This document shows positions 1 to 5,912 of a DNA stretch of 5,912 bases, piece by piece. Origin of the DNA: Clostridiales bacterium. Lineage in GTDB: Bacteria; Bacillota; Clostridia; Oscillospirales; Acutalibacteraceae. Under the pieces are notes generated by a model that was not told the DNA's origin, did no database searches, and saw only the letters and a program-made list of their open reading frames with translations. The stretch lies in contig JAAYKB010000045.1 of assembly GCA_012522615.1 (NCBI GenBank), positions 1-5,912 of the forward strand, given 5' to 3'. Positions within the stretch are counted from its first letter, which is position 1. Each line of letters begins with the position of its first letter. A program made the translations under genes and the position numbers.

Positions 1-608
1 ATATATCTCATATGTGATTTGCCCTGGGCAACCGCGTATTCGATAACCATCAGGATTACCTCGACCGGCATTCCTGCGGTATCGAACAGATAAAGCAGGG
101 TTTCCATATCGCCGTTTGTGATGGGCCGTCCGAGCCTTGCCGAGGCGGTATCCAGCAGGTAGGCAAATTCACCGTTTTGCTTCTGGCGCCGGATGACCTC
201 CTTCATCGAGGGCTTGACGGGGCGGGGGCGCACAACCGACATGGATTTGGGCAGCTCGGTCTGTGCGGCGGCCGCATCTTTTTTATCTGTAACCGAAGCT
301 CCCTTGCGTTTGGCGGAGATGACCTTTTGCGGGTCGTTGGGTGACGGCTGGACCGCTTTGATTTCCGAATCGTCGGGAAGCAGAATACCGGTCGCGAACC
401 AGAATTGAAGGGCGTCGCAGCAATCCGCGGGCGACAGACCGATTGCCTTGGAGCAAAGGGCAGCATCAAAAACACCCTGCCCGTTTCTCAGCAGCCAGAG
501 CAGCACCTTAAGCTGCGCCGAACCGGCAAGCTTGATGTGCTGGTCGGCTACGGCGGCGGGCACGGCAAAGATTTCCCCGAGGATATCCGGATTAAGCCGA
601 TAATTCAT
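1..608 (-). CDS. DnaD-domain replication protein, N-terminal part (3' end outside window)
   Basis: The reading frame is open from ATG at 608 down to base 3 and runs off the left edge, giving 202 residues. Residues 1-80 look like the winged-helix N-terminal domain of DnaD/DnaB-type primosome proteins. Residues 80-135 are a low-complexity, Lys/Ala/Pro-rich linker. From about residue 145 a DnaD C-terminal domain (DnaB_2 family) begins: a helix ending in LGRPIT, then GDMETLLYLFD, then VIEYAVAQGKSHMRY, which matches the family pattern of a Gly-Arg-Pro turn and a final Gly-Lys-Ser-x-Met-Arg-Tyr. Family members help load the replicative helicase onto DNA. A typical partner, a DnaC-like helicase loader, would be expected further left, but that is inference. 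The start is supported by AAAAGGA about 12 nt upstream, a slightly long spacing. The gene is divergent from gpr. I did not name it dnaD because Clostridia often carry several DnaD-domain genes. Confidence 0.85.
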   Translation of the reverse strand, partial: MNYRLNPDILGEIFAVPAAVADQHIKLAGSAQLKVLLWLLRNGQGVFDAALCSKAIGLSPADCCDALQFWFATGILLPDDSEIKAVQPSPNDPQKVISAKRKGASVTDKKDAAAAQTELPKSMSVVRPRPVKPSMKEVIRRQKQNGEFAYLLDTASARLGRPITNGDMETLLYLFDTAGMPVEVILMVIEYAVAQGKSHMRY

Positions 609-699
609 AGTTTGGTCGCGTCCTTTTATACAATCCCAAGAGATAAAACCGGGATATTATGTATTATATATCATATAAAAGAGGTCATTCGTATCTCCT

Positions 700-729
700 A
701 TTATACACGCAAACAGGGTAGGGGGGCAA
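700..729 (-). promoter_or_regulatory. Candidate sigma-A promoter for the DnaD-domain gene
   Basis: Read on the minus strand, TTGCCC (729-724, four of six matches to TTGACA) is followed after 18 nt by a perfect TATAAT (705-700). The predicted transcript would start near 693 and have a leader of about 85 nt before the ATG at 608. A second TATAAT lies nearer the gene at 668-663 but has no recognisable -35 box. The region is AT-rich, so chance matches are possible. Confidence 0.45.
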
Positions 730-768
730 CTGTTTTAAAAAAAATTATAAACTGCCTGCATGCCGCGA

Positions 769-797
769 TTATAAAACCTGCCCTCGGGTGAATAATA
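769..797 (+). promoter_or_regulatory. Candidate sigma-G/sigma-F-like promoter for gpr
   Basis: TTATA (769-773) is followed after 17 nt by AATAATA (791-797). Against the forespore sigma-G consensus (GHATR, then CATWMTA) this is four of five and six of seven matches. It would start transcription near 803, about 29 nt before gpr. Forespore control of gpr by sigma-F and sigma-G is established in Bacillus subtilis. The surrounding DNA is so AT-rich that this assignment is tentative. Confidence 0.3.
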
Positions 798-831
798 AAA
801 TAATTATAAATTTCAGAAAAGAGGATGCAGG

Positions 832-1701
832 ATGCAATTCCGTACGGACCTTGCGATAGAATCCGCCGAACAGGGGGTCGAAACGCCCCCCGGAGTCAAG
901 CAGGAGAGCAGGCAGATTGACGATATCAAGCTTACAAAGATAGTGATTGAAGACGAACAGGGCGAAAAGGCGCTCGGGCGACCCAAGGGCAGTTATATAA
1001 CAGCCGAGCTGCCGCCCCTGTCAGACGATGAGCACAATACCGAGGAAAAGGCCAATCTGCTCGGGGACGAGCTCCGCTCGCTGCTGCCCGAGCAGGGGAC
1101 CGTGCTGGTGGTCGGGCTCGGAAACCAGTCGGTGACGCCCGACGCGCTCGGCCCCCGCGCCGCCGGTCTTGTGCTTGCTACCCGCCATATCCGGGGGGAG
1201 TTTGCACGAACCACCGGACTTGACAAGCTGAGACCGGCCGCCGTGTTTGTGCCGGGAGTGCTGGGTCAGACGGGGGTTGAAAGCAGCGAGATGGTCAAGG
1301 GAATCTGCGATATCGTGAAGCCTTCCGCCGTAATCGTGATTGACGCGCTTGCGGCGCGCAGTGTCGAACGTCTCGGCTGTACAGTCCAGATATGCGATAC
1401 CGGAATAGCGCCCGGTTCGGGCGTCGGCAACAACCGGATGGCCCTAAACCGCGAAACCCTTGGCACCCTTGTTATCGGGCTGGGGGTTCCGACCGTGGTG
1501 GACGCGCGGACGGTGGCGGTCGAGCTGACCGGACGGGAGGACGCCGGAAATGCGGTTTCGCCCCGCGGCGCAGAGATGATGGTAACCCCGCGCGAAATCG
1601 ACCTGATAATCAGAAGGGCGTCACAGCTGGTAGCCATGACGATAAATGCCGCCCTCCAGCCGGATTATTCCCCGCTCTCCCTGATGTCCGCCGCCGGATA
1701 G
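832..1701 (+). CDS. gpr: GPR endopeptidase (germination protease, peptidase family A25)
   Basis: The 289-residue product is the spore protease that cleaves small acid-soluble spore proteins at germination, freeing DNA and supplying amino acids. It is made as a zymogen in the forespore. The N-terminus contains RTDLAIE, the family's autoprocessing site. The core block GLGNQSVTPDALGPR (residues 95-109) holds Asp104, and VIVIDALAARS (167-177) holds Asp171. These correspond to the two essential aspartates of the Bacillus megaterium enzyme (Asp127 and Asp193). Further family blocks are VPGVLGQTGVE (140-150), GIAPGSGVGNNR (191-202), GVPTVVDA (218-225) and MMVTPREID (249-257). The protein is shorter than the roughly 370-residue Bacillus enzymes, because the propeptide is very short and the segment before MMVTPREID is reduced. 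The ATG has GAGGA at 821-825 with a 6-nt spacing. The gene is convergent with the ABC operon. Confidence 0.97.
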   Translation: MQFRTDLAIESAEQGVETPPGVKQESRQIDDIKLTKIVIEDEQGEKALGRPKGSYITAELPPLSDDEHNTEEKANLLGDELRSLLPEQGTVLVVGLGNQSVTPDALGPRAAGLVLATRHIRGEFARTTGLDKLRPAAVFVPGVLGQTGVESSEMVKGICDIVKPSAVIVIDALAARSVERLGCTVQICDTGIAPGSGVGNNRMALNRETLGTLVIGLGVPTVVDARTVAVELTGREDAGNAVSPRGAEMMVTPREIDLIIRRASQLVAMTINAALQPDYSPLSLMSAAG

Positions 1702-1712
1702 GCGACGTAAAT

Positions 1713-1741
1713 ACAGGGCGGGATGGATTGTCCCGCCCTGT
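1713..1741. terminator. Bidirectional hairpin terminator between gpr and the ABC operon
   Basis: ACAGGGCGGGA (1713-1723) and TCCCGCCCTGT (1731-1741) form a perfect 11-bp GC-rich stem with a 7-nt loop. It starts 11 bp after the gpr stop codon and lies 14 bp beyond the end of the convergent permease gene. The U-tract is weak on both strands (GGATTT after it on plus, ATTTA on minus). Its position between convergent genes supports a shared terminator. Confidence 0.75.
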
Positions 1742-1755
1742 GGATTTGCGATTGG

Positions 1756-2550
1756 TTATATCTGAATATCTCTTCTGCGCCCGAGTATCACCGACAGCGC
1801 CAAAAATATGCCCCCGAGTATAACCGAAACGCATGTATACAAAGCATTTAATCCTGCTCCCTCGATAACGGCGGCCAAATCAAAATAGGCAAACGGCGTC
1901 AGCGGGCGCAGAAAGTCGATTTCTTCATATAAAAGAATCGCAAGAGAAATAAGATAGCAGCCGAACGCAATCGACAAGCCTGCACGCCCTGCACGGCGCG
2001 GGTTTTTGGCTGCCGCCGTCATGGCGCCAAGCCCCATAAACAGCCATTCCACCATAAGCAGGGCGGCAAACATAACCGCGATTTTTCCTGTAAGTCCCGA
2101 TTCGGGCTCCATTGCCGATGTAAAGCCTGCTGTAACCGCAAAGGTGAGGGCGGTGAACGCCAGCAAAATACAAAAACTTGCGGTCAGCTTAATAACGATT
2201 ACACGCCAACGCTTTACCGGCTTTGTCATTAAAAATTCGGCCGTTTTATCCCGCTCCTCACGGCTTACCGTATTTGAGCCCAGAATAACGGCGAACAGGG
2301 ATGCAATCAGCATGATATAGCCGAGAGTAACCCCGACATAACCGCTTATATCTGTAAAATCAAACGCCCCGCCGCCGACAAAAACCTGAACAGCCTTGGG
2401 CATTTTTGCAACCAGCTCGTTAATCTGCCGGTCGTTTTCCGACAATCCGGAGTATTTTCCCATGATTCCGGCAATGAGAAGGGCGACACAGCCTGCCCAT
2501 ATAAGAAGAGATTTTAAGCCGGCTCGAAGTTCACGGATAAATATATTCAT
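1756..2550 (-). CDS. ABC-2 type transporter permease subunit (second permease)
   Basis: The 264-residue membrane protein has about six predicted hydrophobic segments (roughly 14-31, 69-91, 119-143, 155-178, 189-208 and 234-257). Its layout fits ABC-2 family export permeases. A polar loop at 96-114, SREERDKTAEFLMTKPVKR, is a conserved cytoplasmic block in this family and is probably close to the ATPase contact. It is a colinear paralog of the upstream permease: same length, same SRE-x-R-x-K and FLMTKPVKR positions, and a shared LTPF-x-YFD block near 217-224. The two probably form a heterodimer driven by the upstream ATPase. I chose the ATG at 2550 because the protein then begins MNIF like its paralog, and GGAG lies 6 nt upstream. 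An ATG at 2562 is also in frame, but AGGA is only 1 nt from it. Substrate unknown. Confidence 0.88.
   Translation of the reverse strand: MNIFIRELRAGLKSLLIWAGCVALLIAGIMGKYSGLSENDRQINELVAKMPKAVQVFVGGGAFDFTDISGYVGVTLGYIMLIASLFAVILGSNTVSREERDKTAEFLMTKPVKRWRVIVIKLTASFCILLAFTALTFAVTAGFTSAMEPESGLTGKIAVMFAALLMVEWLFMGLGAMTAAAKNPRRAGRAGLSIAFGCYLISLAILLYEEIDFLRPLTPFAYFDLAAVIEGAGLNALYTCVSVILGGIFLALSVILGRRRDIQI
2210..2235 (+). repeat. 26-bp identical repeat, copy 1 (in second permease gene)
   Basis: This 26-bp stretch is identical to 3037-3062 in the neighbouring permease gene. On the minus strand it encodes the conserved FLMTKPVKR loop in both proteins. Identity extends through third codon positions, although most of the two genes has diverged. 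Confidence 0.9.
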
Positions 2551-2582
2551 AGCAAGCTCCATGTCCTTTCCGGTTTTTAGTA

Positions 2583-3377
2583 TTATGCGGTCGGGATGTC
2601 GCTGCGTATGCTGCCGATATAGACGGCGGCAGTGCATACGGCGGCGACGGCAAAAACAATGATGAACGAGGACGGCTCGTATGCCTCGTCCAGCACAATC
2701 TGGGCGGGATCAAAGTACTTGAAGGGGGTTAAAAACTGCAGCGCATCCTTTCCCGCGAGCGATTTCACCAAAGACAGTGCGAAAAATACCACGTTCAAAG
2801 CAAGAGCGGCGGTATATACCGATTTTATACGGATAAAAACCGCCAGTACCGCCCCCATGGATAAAAAGACAAGCTGGATGAAAAGCATGGTTAGTGAAAT
2901 CATAACCAAGGCCGTCATACTGAATTTTTGGTCGGAGACGGCAAGGCAAATGCCGACCGATGAAAGCATAAAGATTATATTGGTTATGACAATCGCCAAA
3001 AGCGCGGCGCAGAGCTTTGAAGTTACGACAACCGAGCGCTTTACCGGCTTTGTCATTAAAAAATCCGAGTTCTTTTCGCGGTATTCACGCGAAAGGATAC
3101 CGACTCCGAGGGCGGCAGCCTGCACCCCTCCGATAAGCGTAAGGTAAACCATTAAAAAGGAATAGAACCCCAATACCCCGAAGATGGTGTTTAGGTCCAT
3201 TCCCATTGCCTTCAGCGCTTCATCCGGAAAGCCCTCTATCATTGAGCGGATTGCGTCGGCATTTTCCCGATAGGCGGGGAAGATTATCATCATAAACAGG
3301 CACACTGCCGACAGCGACAGGCTCCATATAAGCGTGTTTTTTAATATACTTCGAAACTCAAAGCGAAAAATATTCAC
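2583..3377 (-). CDS. ABC-2 type transporter permease subunit (first permease)
   Basis: The 264-residue integral membrane protein has hydrophobic segments at roughly 15-34, 70-95, 119-147, 153-182, 186-205 and 237-255. The conserved loop SREYREKNSDFLMTKPVKR lies at 96-114, exactly the position it has in the downstream paralog, and an FLTPFKYFDPAQIV block lies near 215-228. It is likely one half of a heterodimeric export channel. The start is GTG at 3377, giving MNIFRFEF. A strong AAGGGGGG ribosome binding site ends 8 nt upstream and overlaps the ATPase stop codon (TAA at 3393-3391), so the two genes are probably translationally coupled. Only 32 bp separate it from the second permease. It belongs to the ABC-2 superfamily of exporters of lipids, peptides, drugs or ions. 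Nothing in the sequence identifies the cargo. Confidence 0.88.
   Translation of the reverse strand: MNIFRFEFRSILKNTLIWSLSLSAVCLFMMIIFPAYRENADAIRSMIEGFPDEALKAMGMDLNTIFGVLGFYSFLMVYLTLIGGVQAAALGVGILSREYREKNSDFLMTKPVKRSVVVTSKLCAALLAIVITNIIFMLSSVGICLAVSDQKFSMTALVMISLTMLFIQLVFLSMGAVLAVFIRIKSVYTAALALNVVFFALSLVKSLAGKDALQFLTPFKYFDPAQIVLDEAYEPSSFIIVFAVAAVCTAAVYIGSIRSDIPTA
3037..3062 (+). repeat. 26-bp identical repeat, copy 2 (in first permease gene)
   Basis: This copy is identical to 2210-2235 and lies in the same reading frame, encoding the FLMTKPVKR loop of the first permease. The two copies are 827 bp apart start to start, consistent with tandem gene duplication. Confidence 0.9.
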
Positions 3378-3385
3378 CCTGCTGC

Positions 3386-3393
3386 CCCCCTTA
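3386..3393 (-). promoter_or_regulatory. Ribosome binding site of the first permease, overlapping the ATPase stop codon
   Basis: On the minus strand the ATPase stop TAA runs into AAGGGGGG, which lies 8 nt before the GTG start of the permease. The sharing of bases suggests coupled translation, and the site fixes the GTG start. Confidence 0.7.
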
Positions 3394-4287
3394 GCGGTAA
3401 TAGTGCATGAAAAGCTCCTCGAGGTCGGGCTCTTCGATTATTAAATTGGTCAGGCTGAGGGAGGCAAGCTTACTCAGCAGGTCATTGATGTTGCCGCTGA
3501 AAAGAAAGGTGGCGCTGTTGCCCTGTATCTCGGCTGCCGTTATGCCGTCGCCGTCAAAATATCCGGCGGGGATTTCCCCCTCCGCCTCGGCGTAAACCCG
3601 CTTATAGGTGTTCTCACGCAGCGCGCTGATGCTGTCAACCTGAACAAGCTGCCCGTCACGTATGATTGCCACGCGGTCGCAAAGGTTTTGCACCTCGCTC
3701 AGAATATGCGAAGAGAACAGCACGGTCACGCCTTTCTCGCGCTCCCTGCGGATAAGCTCAAAGAATCTTGCCTGCATAAGGGGGTCAAGACCGCCGGTCG
3801 GCTCGTCGAGAATCAGCAGCTTGGGAGAATGCAGCATACCCTGTACAATACCTACCTTTTTACGGTTGCCGTACGACAAGTCCTCGATCTTCCGGTTTAT
3901 ATCCAGCTCAAGAAGCTCGCACAGCTCGTGCATGCGCCGCTCGCATTCCTCCATGTTTTTTGTCTTTTTATAAAAGCTGGCGGAGTAGCGAAGAAGCTCC
4001 CGCACCCGCATGCTATCATAGTAAAACACCTCGGACGGAAGATACCCGACATCCTGCAGGATTTTTACCCGGTCTTTGATAATATCCAATCCAAAGATGG
4101 CTGCGCTTCCGCTTGTGGGATAGATTAGAGACAACAGGGTGCGGATGGTGGTGGATTTACCCGCCCCGTTCGGACCGATAAAGCCGAATATCTCGCCCTC
4201 CTCCACGCTGAAGCTGAGATCCAGTATGCCTCGGGTTTTTCCGTAATACTTGGTCAGCTTATTCAGGGTAATTACTGGGGTTGCCAT
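3391..4287 (-). CDS. ABC transporter ATP-binding protein (ABC-2 exporter ATPase)
   Basis: The 298-residue cytoplasmic ATPase powers the two permeases encoded just downstream. Walker A is GPNGAGKST (38-46). The signature region is LSYGN (137-141), a variant of LSGGQ. Walker B is LLILDEP (157-163), followed by TGGLDP (D-loop), and the switch histidine is His194 in FSSHIL. After the nucleotide-binding domain there is an accessory C-terminal region (about 225-298) ending in EEPDLEELFMHYYR. This tail is typical of ATPases paired with ABC-2 permeases, such as the BcrA-like and drug/bacteriocin export group. I chose ATG at 4287 because AAGGAG lies 8 nt upstream. A GTG at 4296 is in frame but is flush against that ribosome binding site. 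First gene of the operon, divergent from spoIIP. The specific family and substrate cannot be assigned from sequence alone. Confidence 0.95.
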   Translation of the reverse strand: MATPVITLNKLTKYYGKTRGILDLSFSVEEGEIFGFIGPNGAGKSTTIRTLLSLIYPTSGSAAIFGLDIIKDRVKILQDVGYLPSEVFYYDSMRVRELLRYSASFYKKTKNMEECERRMHELCELLELDINRKIEDLSYGNRKKVGIVQGMLHSPKLLILDEPTGGLDPLMQARFFELIRREREKGVTVLFSSHILSEVQNLCDRVAIIRDGQLVQVDSISALRENTYKRVYAEAEGEIPAGYFDGDGITAAEIQGNSATFLFSGNINDLLSKLASLSLTNLIIEEPDLEELFMHYYR

Positions 4288-4309
4288 TCTCAACACTCCT
4301 TGTAAAATA

Positions 4310-4338
4310 GCATATTCGTCCTTTTAAAAGCATAGGCT
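4310..4338 (+). promoter_or_regulatory. Sigma-E-type promoter for spoIIP
   Basis: GCATATT (4310-4316) matches the sigma-E -35 consensus (KMATATT). After exactly 14 nt comes CATAGGCT (4331-4338), which matches the -10 consensus CATACANT except at two positions. Transcription would start near 4345. Sigma-E control of spoIIP in the mother cell is established for Bacillus subtilis. The spacer contains a 10-bp palindrome, CTTTTAAAAG (4321-4330), whose meaning is unknown. Confidence 0.65.
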
Positions 4339-4349
4339 GATACCGGTGA

Positions 4350-4379
4350 TGTATATGCAGGAAAGAGAAAAGAATTCAA
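4350..4379 (-). promoter_or_regulatory. Weak candidate promoter for the ABC operon
   Basis: On the minus strand TTGAAT (4379-4374) is followed after 18 nt by TATACA (4355-4350). Each box matches the sigma-A consensus at four of six positions. It would overlap the first codons of spoIIP and give a leader of about 55 nt. No better candidate is visible in the 67-bp gap, so it is listed with low confidence. Confidence 0.22.
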
Positions 4380-5512
4380 AAACAAAAGAAGAACCAAAAG
4401 GGTTGAAGCTTGAAAAGGTTCGCACAGGTATTGCGATTGCCGCCCTGACCGGGTGCGCCGTATTTGCAGTGGCGGGTGCAGCGGGAGGCGGTATACTCGG
4501 ACTTGGACGCGATATTGCGCTGCTTTCGGTCGGTATTATGCAGCCGGAGGGCGGCGCGCGGATGCTGCATCAAAGGCTTGAACGCATTCCGGCGGCAGGG
4601 GACGGCGGCGGTTACTGGGGGTTGGGTGATAACCTTTCCTACATTCCGATAGGGGGAATACAGACCTCGGGCATGCTGAATTCATCCTCATCGAAAATCA
4701 CTTCCGGAGTCGTGCCCGCCGAAGCGGGGGACGGCGGCAAGGTTGTAGAGCAGATGTTTGATCCCGGCGCAAGCTTTGTTCAGGGCGTTTCGATAAAGAA
4801 TGCGAGCAGCAGCGGGATAAATATTGCCAACGAGCTTAAAGTTGCCCCCAAGATAAAAATCAGGGACGGCTCAAACCCGCAGGTTCTTATCATGCATACA
4901 CACACCACAGAAGCGTATATGACATACTACGCCGGTTATTATAATAAGGCGGATCCGTCGCGTACAAAGGATGAAACCCGCAGCGTTGTGGCGGTCGGCG
5001 AAGCGGTTTCGGAGCAGCTTCGCGCCGCGGGTATCGGGGTTATACATAGCTTAACCGTCCACGATTCTCCTAAGTATGACGGGGCATATATACGCGCCGA
5101 GGAAACAATCAAAAAGATACTCAAGCAATACCCTACAATAAGCGTGGTGCTTGATATTCACAGGGACGCTCTGGGCAAGCCGCCGACCAAGCTAAAGCCG
5201 ACAGTAAAAATAAACGGGCGCAAGGCGGCGCAGATGATGATTATTACAAGCTGCTGCGATTCAAAGGCGGCGCCCCACCCGAACTGGCGGGAAAATCTGC
5301 GGTTCGCCCTTAGGCTTCAAGCCGCGCTGCATACCCAGTACAACGGGATAATGCGTCCGCTCTATCTTGTGGACAGCCGCTATAATCAGCATCTGACCCA
5401 CGGCTCCCTGCTGATTGAAGTGGGCTCGGATGCAAATACCGTCAGCGAAGCGGTATATTCGGGCGAAATTCTGGGAAAAACATTGGCACAGGTACTAGGA
5501 AAACTAAAATAA
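4355..5512 (+). CDS. spoIIP: Stage II sporulation protein P (SpoIIP), peptidoglycan amidase/endopeptidase
   Basis: The 385-residue product has a short basic N-terminus, one membrane segment (about 24-50), a Gly/Ser-rich linker to about 160, and a C-terminal SpoIIP catalytic domain (about 165-385). Visible family motifs are LIMHTHTTEAY (178-188) with the metal-binding/catalytic His and Glu, VVLDIHRDA (264-272), HPNWRENLRFA (308-318) and NQHLTHGSLLIEVG (344-357) followed by SDANT. SpoIIP, working with SpoIID and SpoIIM, strips stem peptides and cleaves septal peptidoglycan so that the mother cell can engulf the forespore. It acts in the mother-cell membrane facing the septum. The start is uncertain between GTG 4346, ATG 4349 and ATG 4355. 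I favour 4355, because GGTGAT (4345-4350) matches the 3' part of the full Shine-Dalgarno sequence and the sigma-E start site falls near 4345. Confidence 0.95.
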   Translation: MQEREKNSKTKEEPKGLKLEKVRTGIAIAALTGCAVFAVAGAAGGGILGLGRDIALLSVGIMQPEGGARMLHQRLERIPAAGDGGGYWGLGDNLSYIPIGGIQTSGMLNSSSSKITSGVVPAEAGDGGKVVEQMFDPGASFVQGVSIKNASSSGINIANELKVAPKIKIRDGSNPQVLIMHTHTTEAYMTYYAGYYNKADPSRTKDETRSVVAVGEAVSEQLRAAGIGVIHSLTVHDSPKYDGAYIRAEETIKKILKQYPTISVVLDIHRDALGKPPTKLKPTVKINGRKAAQMMIITSCCDSKAAPHPNWRENLRFALRLQAALHTQYNGIMRPLYLVDSRYNQHLTHGSLLIEVGSDANTVSEAVYSGEILGKTLAQVLGKLK

Positions 5513-5528
5513 CGGGAGCATGGTTCCG

Positions 5529-5861
5529 ATGGACAAAAACAAACCAAGGCATCCCCGCCTGCGGGTATTCTTTGTGACAGCCTTTTTCACCTTTATGATA
5601 TTTATGATGGGTATGGGCTTTTTAATCGCCGACTACAACAGCCGGAAGATGGCGTTCGGCGACGGAAGTCTCCGTATCGACATATACGCCGAAAAAAATT
5701 CTGTCACCGTCAATATACTCGGGCGGGAGCAAAGGCTTGAAATACCCGAACAGGCGGGCAGATGGGCGGGACGCGTATGGAATCTTCTGCCCCCCGCAGT
5801 CCGCGCCGCGGTCTGGATATTTCAGGGCGAATGCGACGCGGTGTCTGAAATATTGGAATAG
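5529..5861 (+). CDS. Small single-pass membrane protein of unknown function, downstream of spoIIP
   Basis: I do not recognise this 110-residue protein. It has a basic N-terminus (MDKNKPRHPRLR), one strong membrane segment at about 13-34 rich in Phe and Met, and a soluble part of about 75 residues. The latter contains a likely beta-rich stretch (residues 47-72) and an amphipathic helix-like end with three Trp residues. The positive-inside rule predicts the C-terminal part outside the cytoplasm. The start at 5529 has GGGAG with a 10-nt spacing. An ATG at 5520 is in frame but only 1 nt from that site. It begins 16 bp after the spoIIP stop, on the same strand and with no visible promoter between, so it is probably co-transcribed with spoIIP. 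A role in sporulation or engulfment is inferred only from that position. Base composition and codon use look like its neighbours. Confidence 0.75.
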   Translation: MDKNKPRHPRLRVFFVTAFFTFMIFMMGMGFLIADYNSRKMAFGDGSLRIDIYAEKNSVTVNILGREQRLEIPEQAGRWAGRVWNLLPPAVRAAVWIFQGECDAVSEILE

Positions 5862-5876
5862 ATTTAAAGATAAAAA

Positions 5877-5911
5877 GGGCTTGGGATCTGTGATTTGCAG
5901 ATTTCCAGCCC
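5877..5911 (+). terminator. Probable terminator hairpin after the spoIIP unit (window-edge)
   Basis: GGGC, TGG and ATCTG (5877-5890) can pair with CAGAT, CCA and GCCC (5899-5911), with small internal mismatches and a loop of about 8 nt. It begins 15 bp after the stop codon of the small membrane protein. Any T-tract would lie beyond the window, so termination cannot be confirmed. Confidence 0.55.
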
Positions 5912-5912
5912 G

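Noticed and set aside
405..791. Plus-strand open frame covering the start of the DnaD-domain gene and the promoter gap
   Set aside because: It is antisense to a well-supported coding region, crosses the promoter region and has no ribosome binding site or recognisable domain.
741..831. Possible riboswitch or structured leader upstream of gpr
   Set aside because: The region is AT-rich with A- and T-runs but no stable, conserved-looking stem or known ligand-binding core is visible.
1392..1823. Plus-strand open frame overlapping the second half of gpr
   Set aside because: It lies in another frame of a strongly conserved gene and runs through the terminator hairpin.
2551..2637. N-terminal extension of the second permease
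   Set aside because: The extra residues would overlap the end of the first permease gene and lack paralog similarity, while the start at 2550 gives the same MNIF beginning and length as the paralog.
4321..4330. 10-bp palindrome CTTTTAAAAG treated as a definite regulator binding site
   Set aside because: Short AT-rich palindromes are common by chance, so it is only mentioned as a possible operator.

Overview
The window looks like chromosomal DNA from an endospore-forming Firmicute, most likely a Clostridia member of the Oscillospirales/Ruminococcaceae type. This is inferred from a germination protease (gpr), a SpoIIP peptidoglycan hydrolase, a DnaD-domain replication protein, clear AGGAG-type ribosome binding sites and a moderately high GC content. 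No ribosomal RNA or species marker is present, so the genus cannot be named.

Layout from left to right: (1) the first 202 codons of a DnaD-domain protein on the minus strand, running off the left edge; (2) a 223-bp AT-rich divergent promoter region; (3) gpr on the plus strand, ending in a strong 11-bp hairpin shared with the next, convergent unit; (4) a minus-strand three-gene operon, in transcription order an ABC ATPase, ABC-2 permease A and ABC-2 permease B, where the permeases are colinear 264-residue paralogs; (5) a 67-bp divergent region with a good match to a sigma-E promoter facing right; (6) spoIIP on the plus strand; (7) a 110-residue single-pass membrane protein of unknown function, 16 bp behind spoIIP; and (8) a hairpin, probably a terminator, at the right edge.

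Biologically, gpr and spoIIP are sporulation genes: SpoIIP acts in septal peptidoglycan remodelling and engulfment, and GPR degrades small acid-soluble spore proteins at germination. In Bacillus they are neighbours in the same orientation. Here an inverted ABC-exporter operon lies between them. The ABC genes form a complete ATPase plus heterodimeric permease unit, but the sequence does not reveal the substrate or whether it has any role in sporulation. The most interesting items are the inserted ABC operon, the sigma-E promoter with an almost absent leader before spoIIP, the unrecognised small membrane protein behind spoIIP, and the very short GPR propeptide. I see no CRISPR array, mobile element, tRNA, rRNA or clear riboswitch, and no evidence for a wholly new system.
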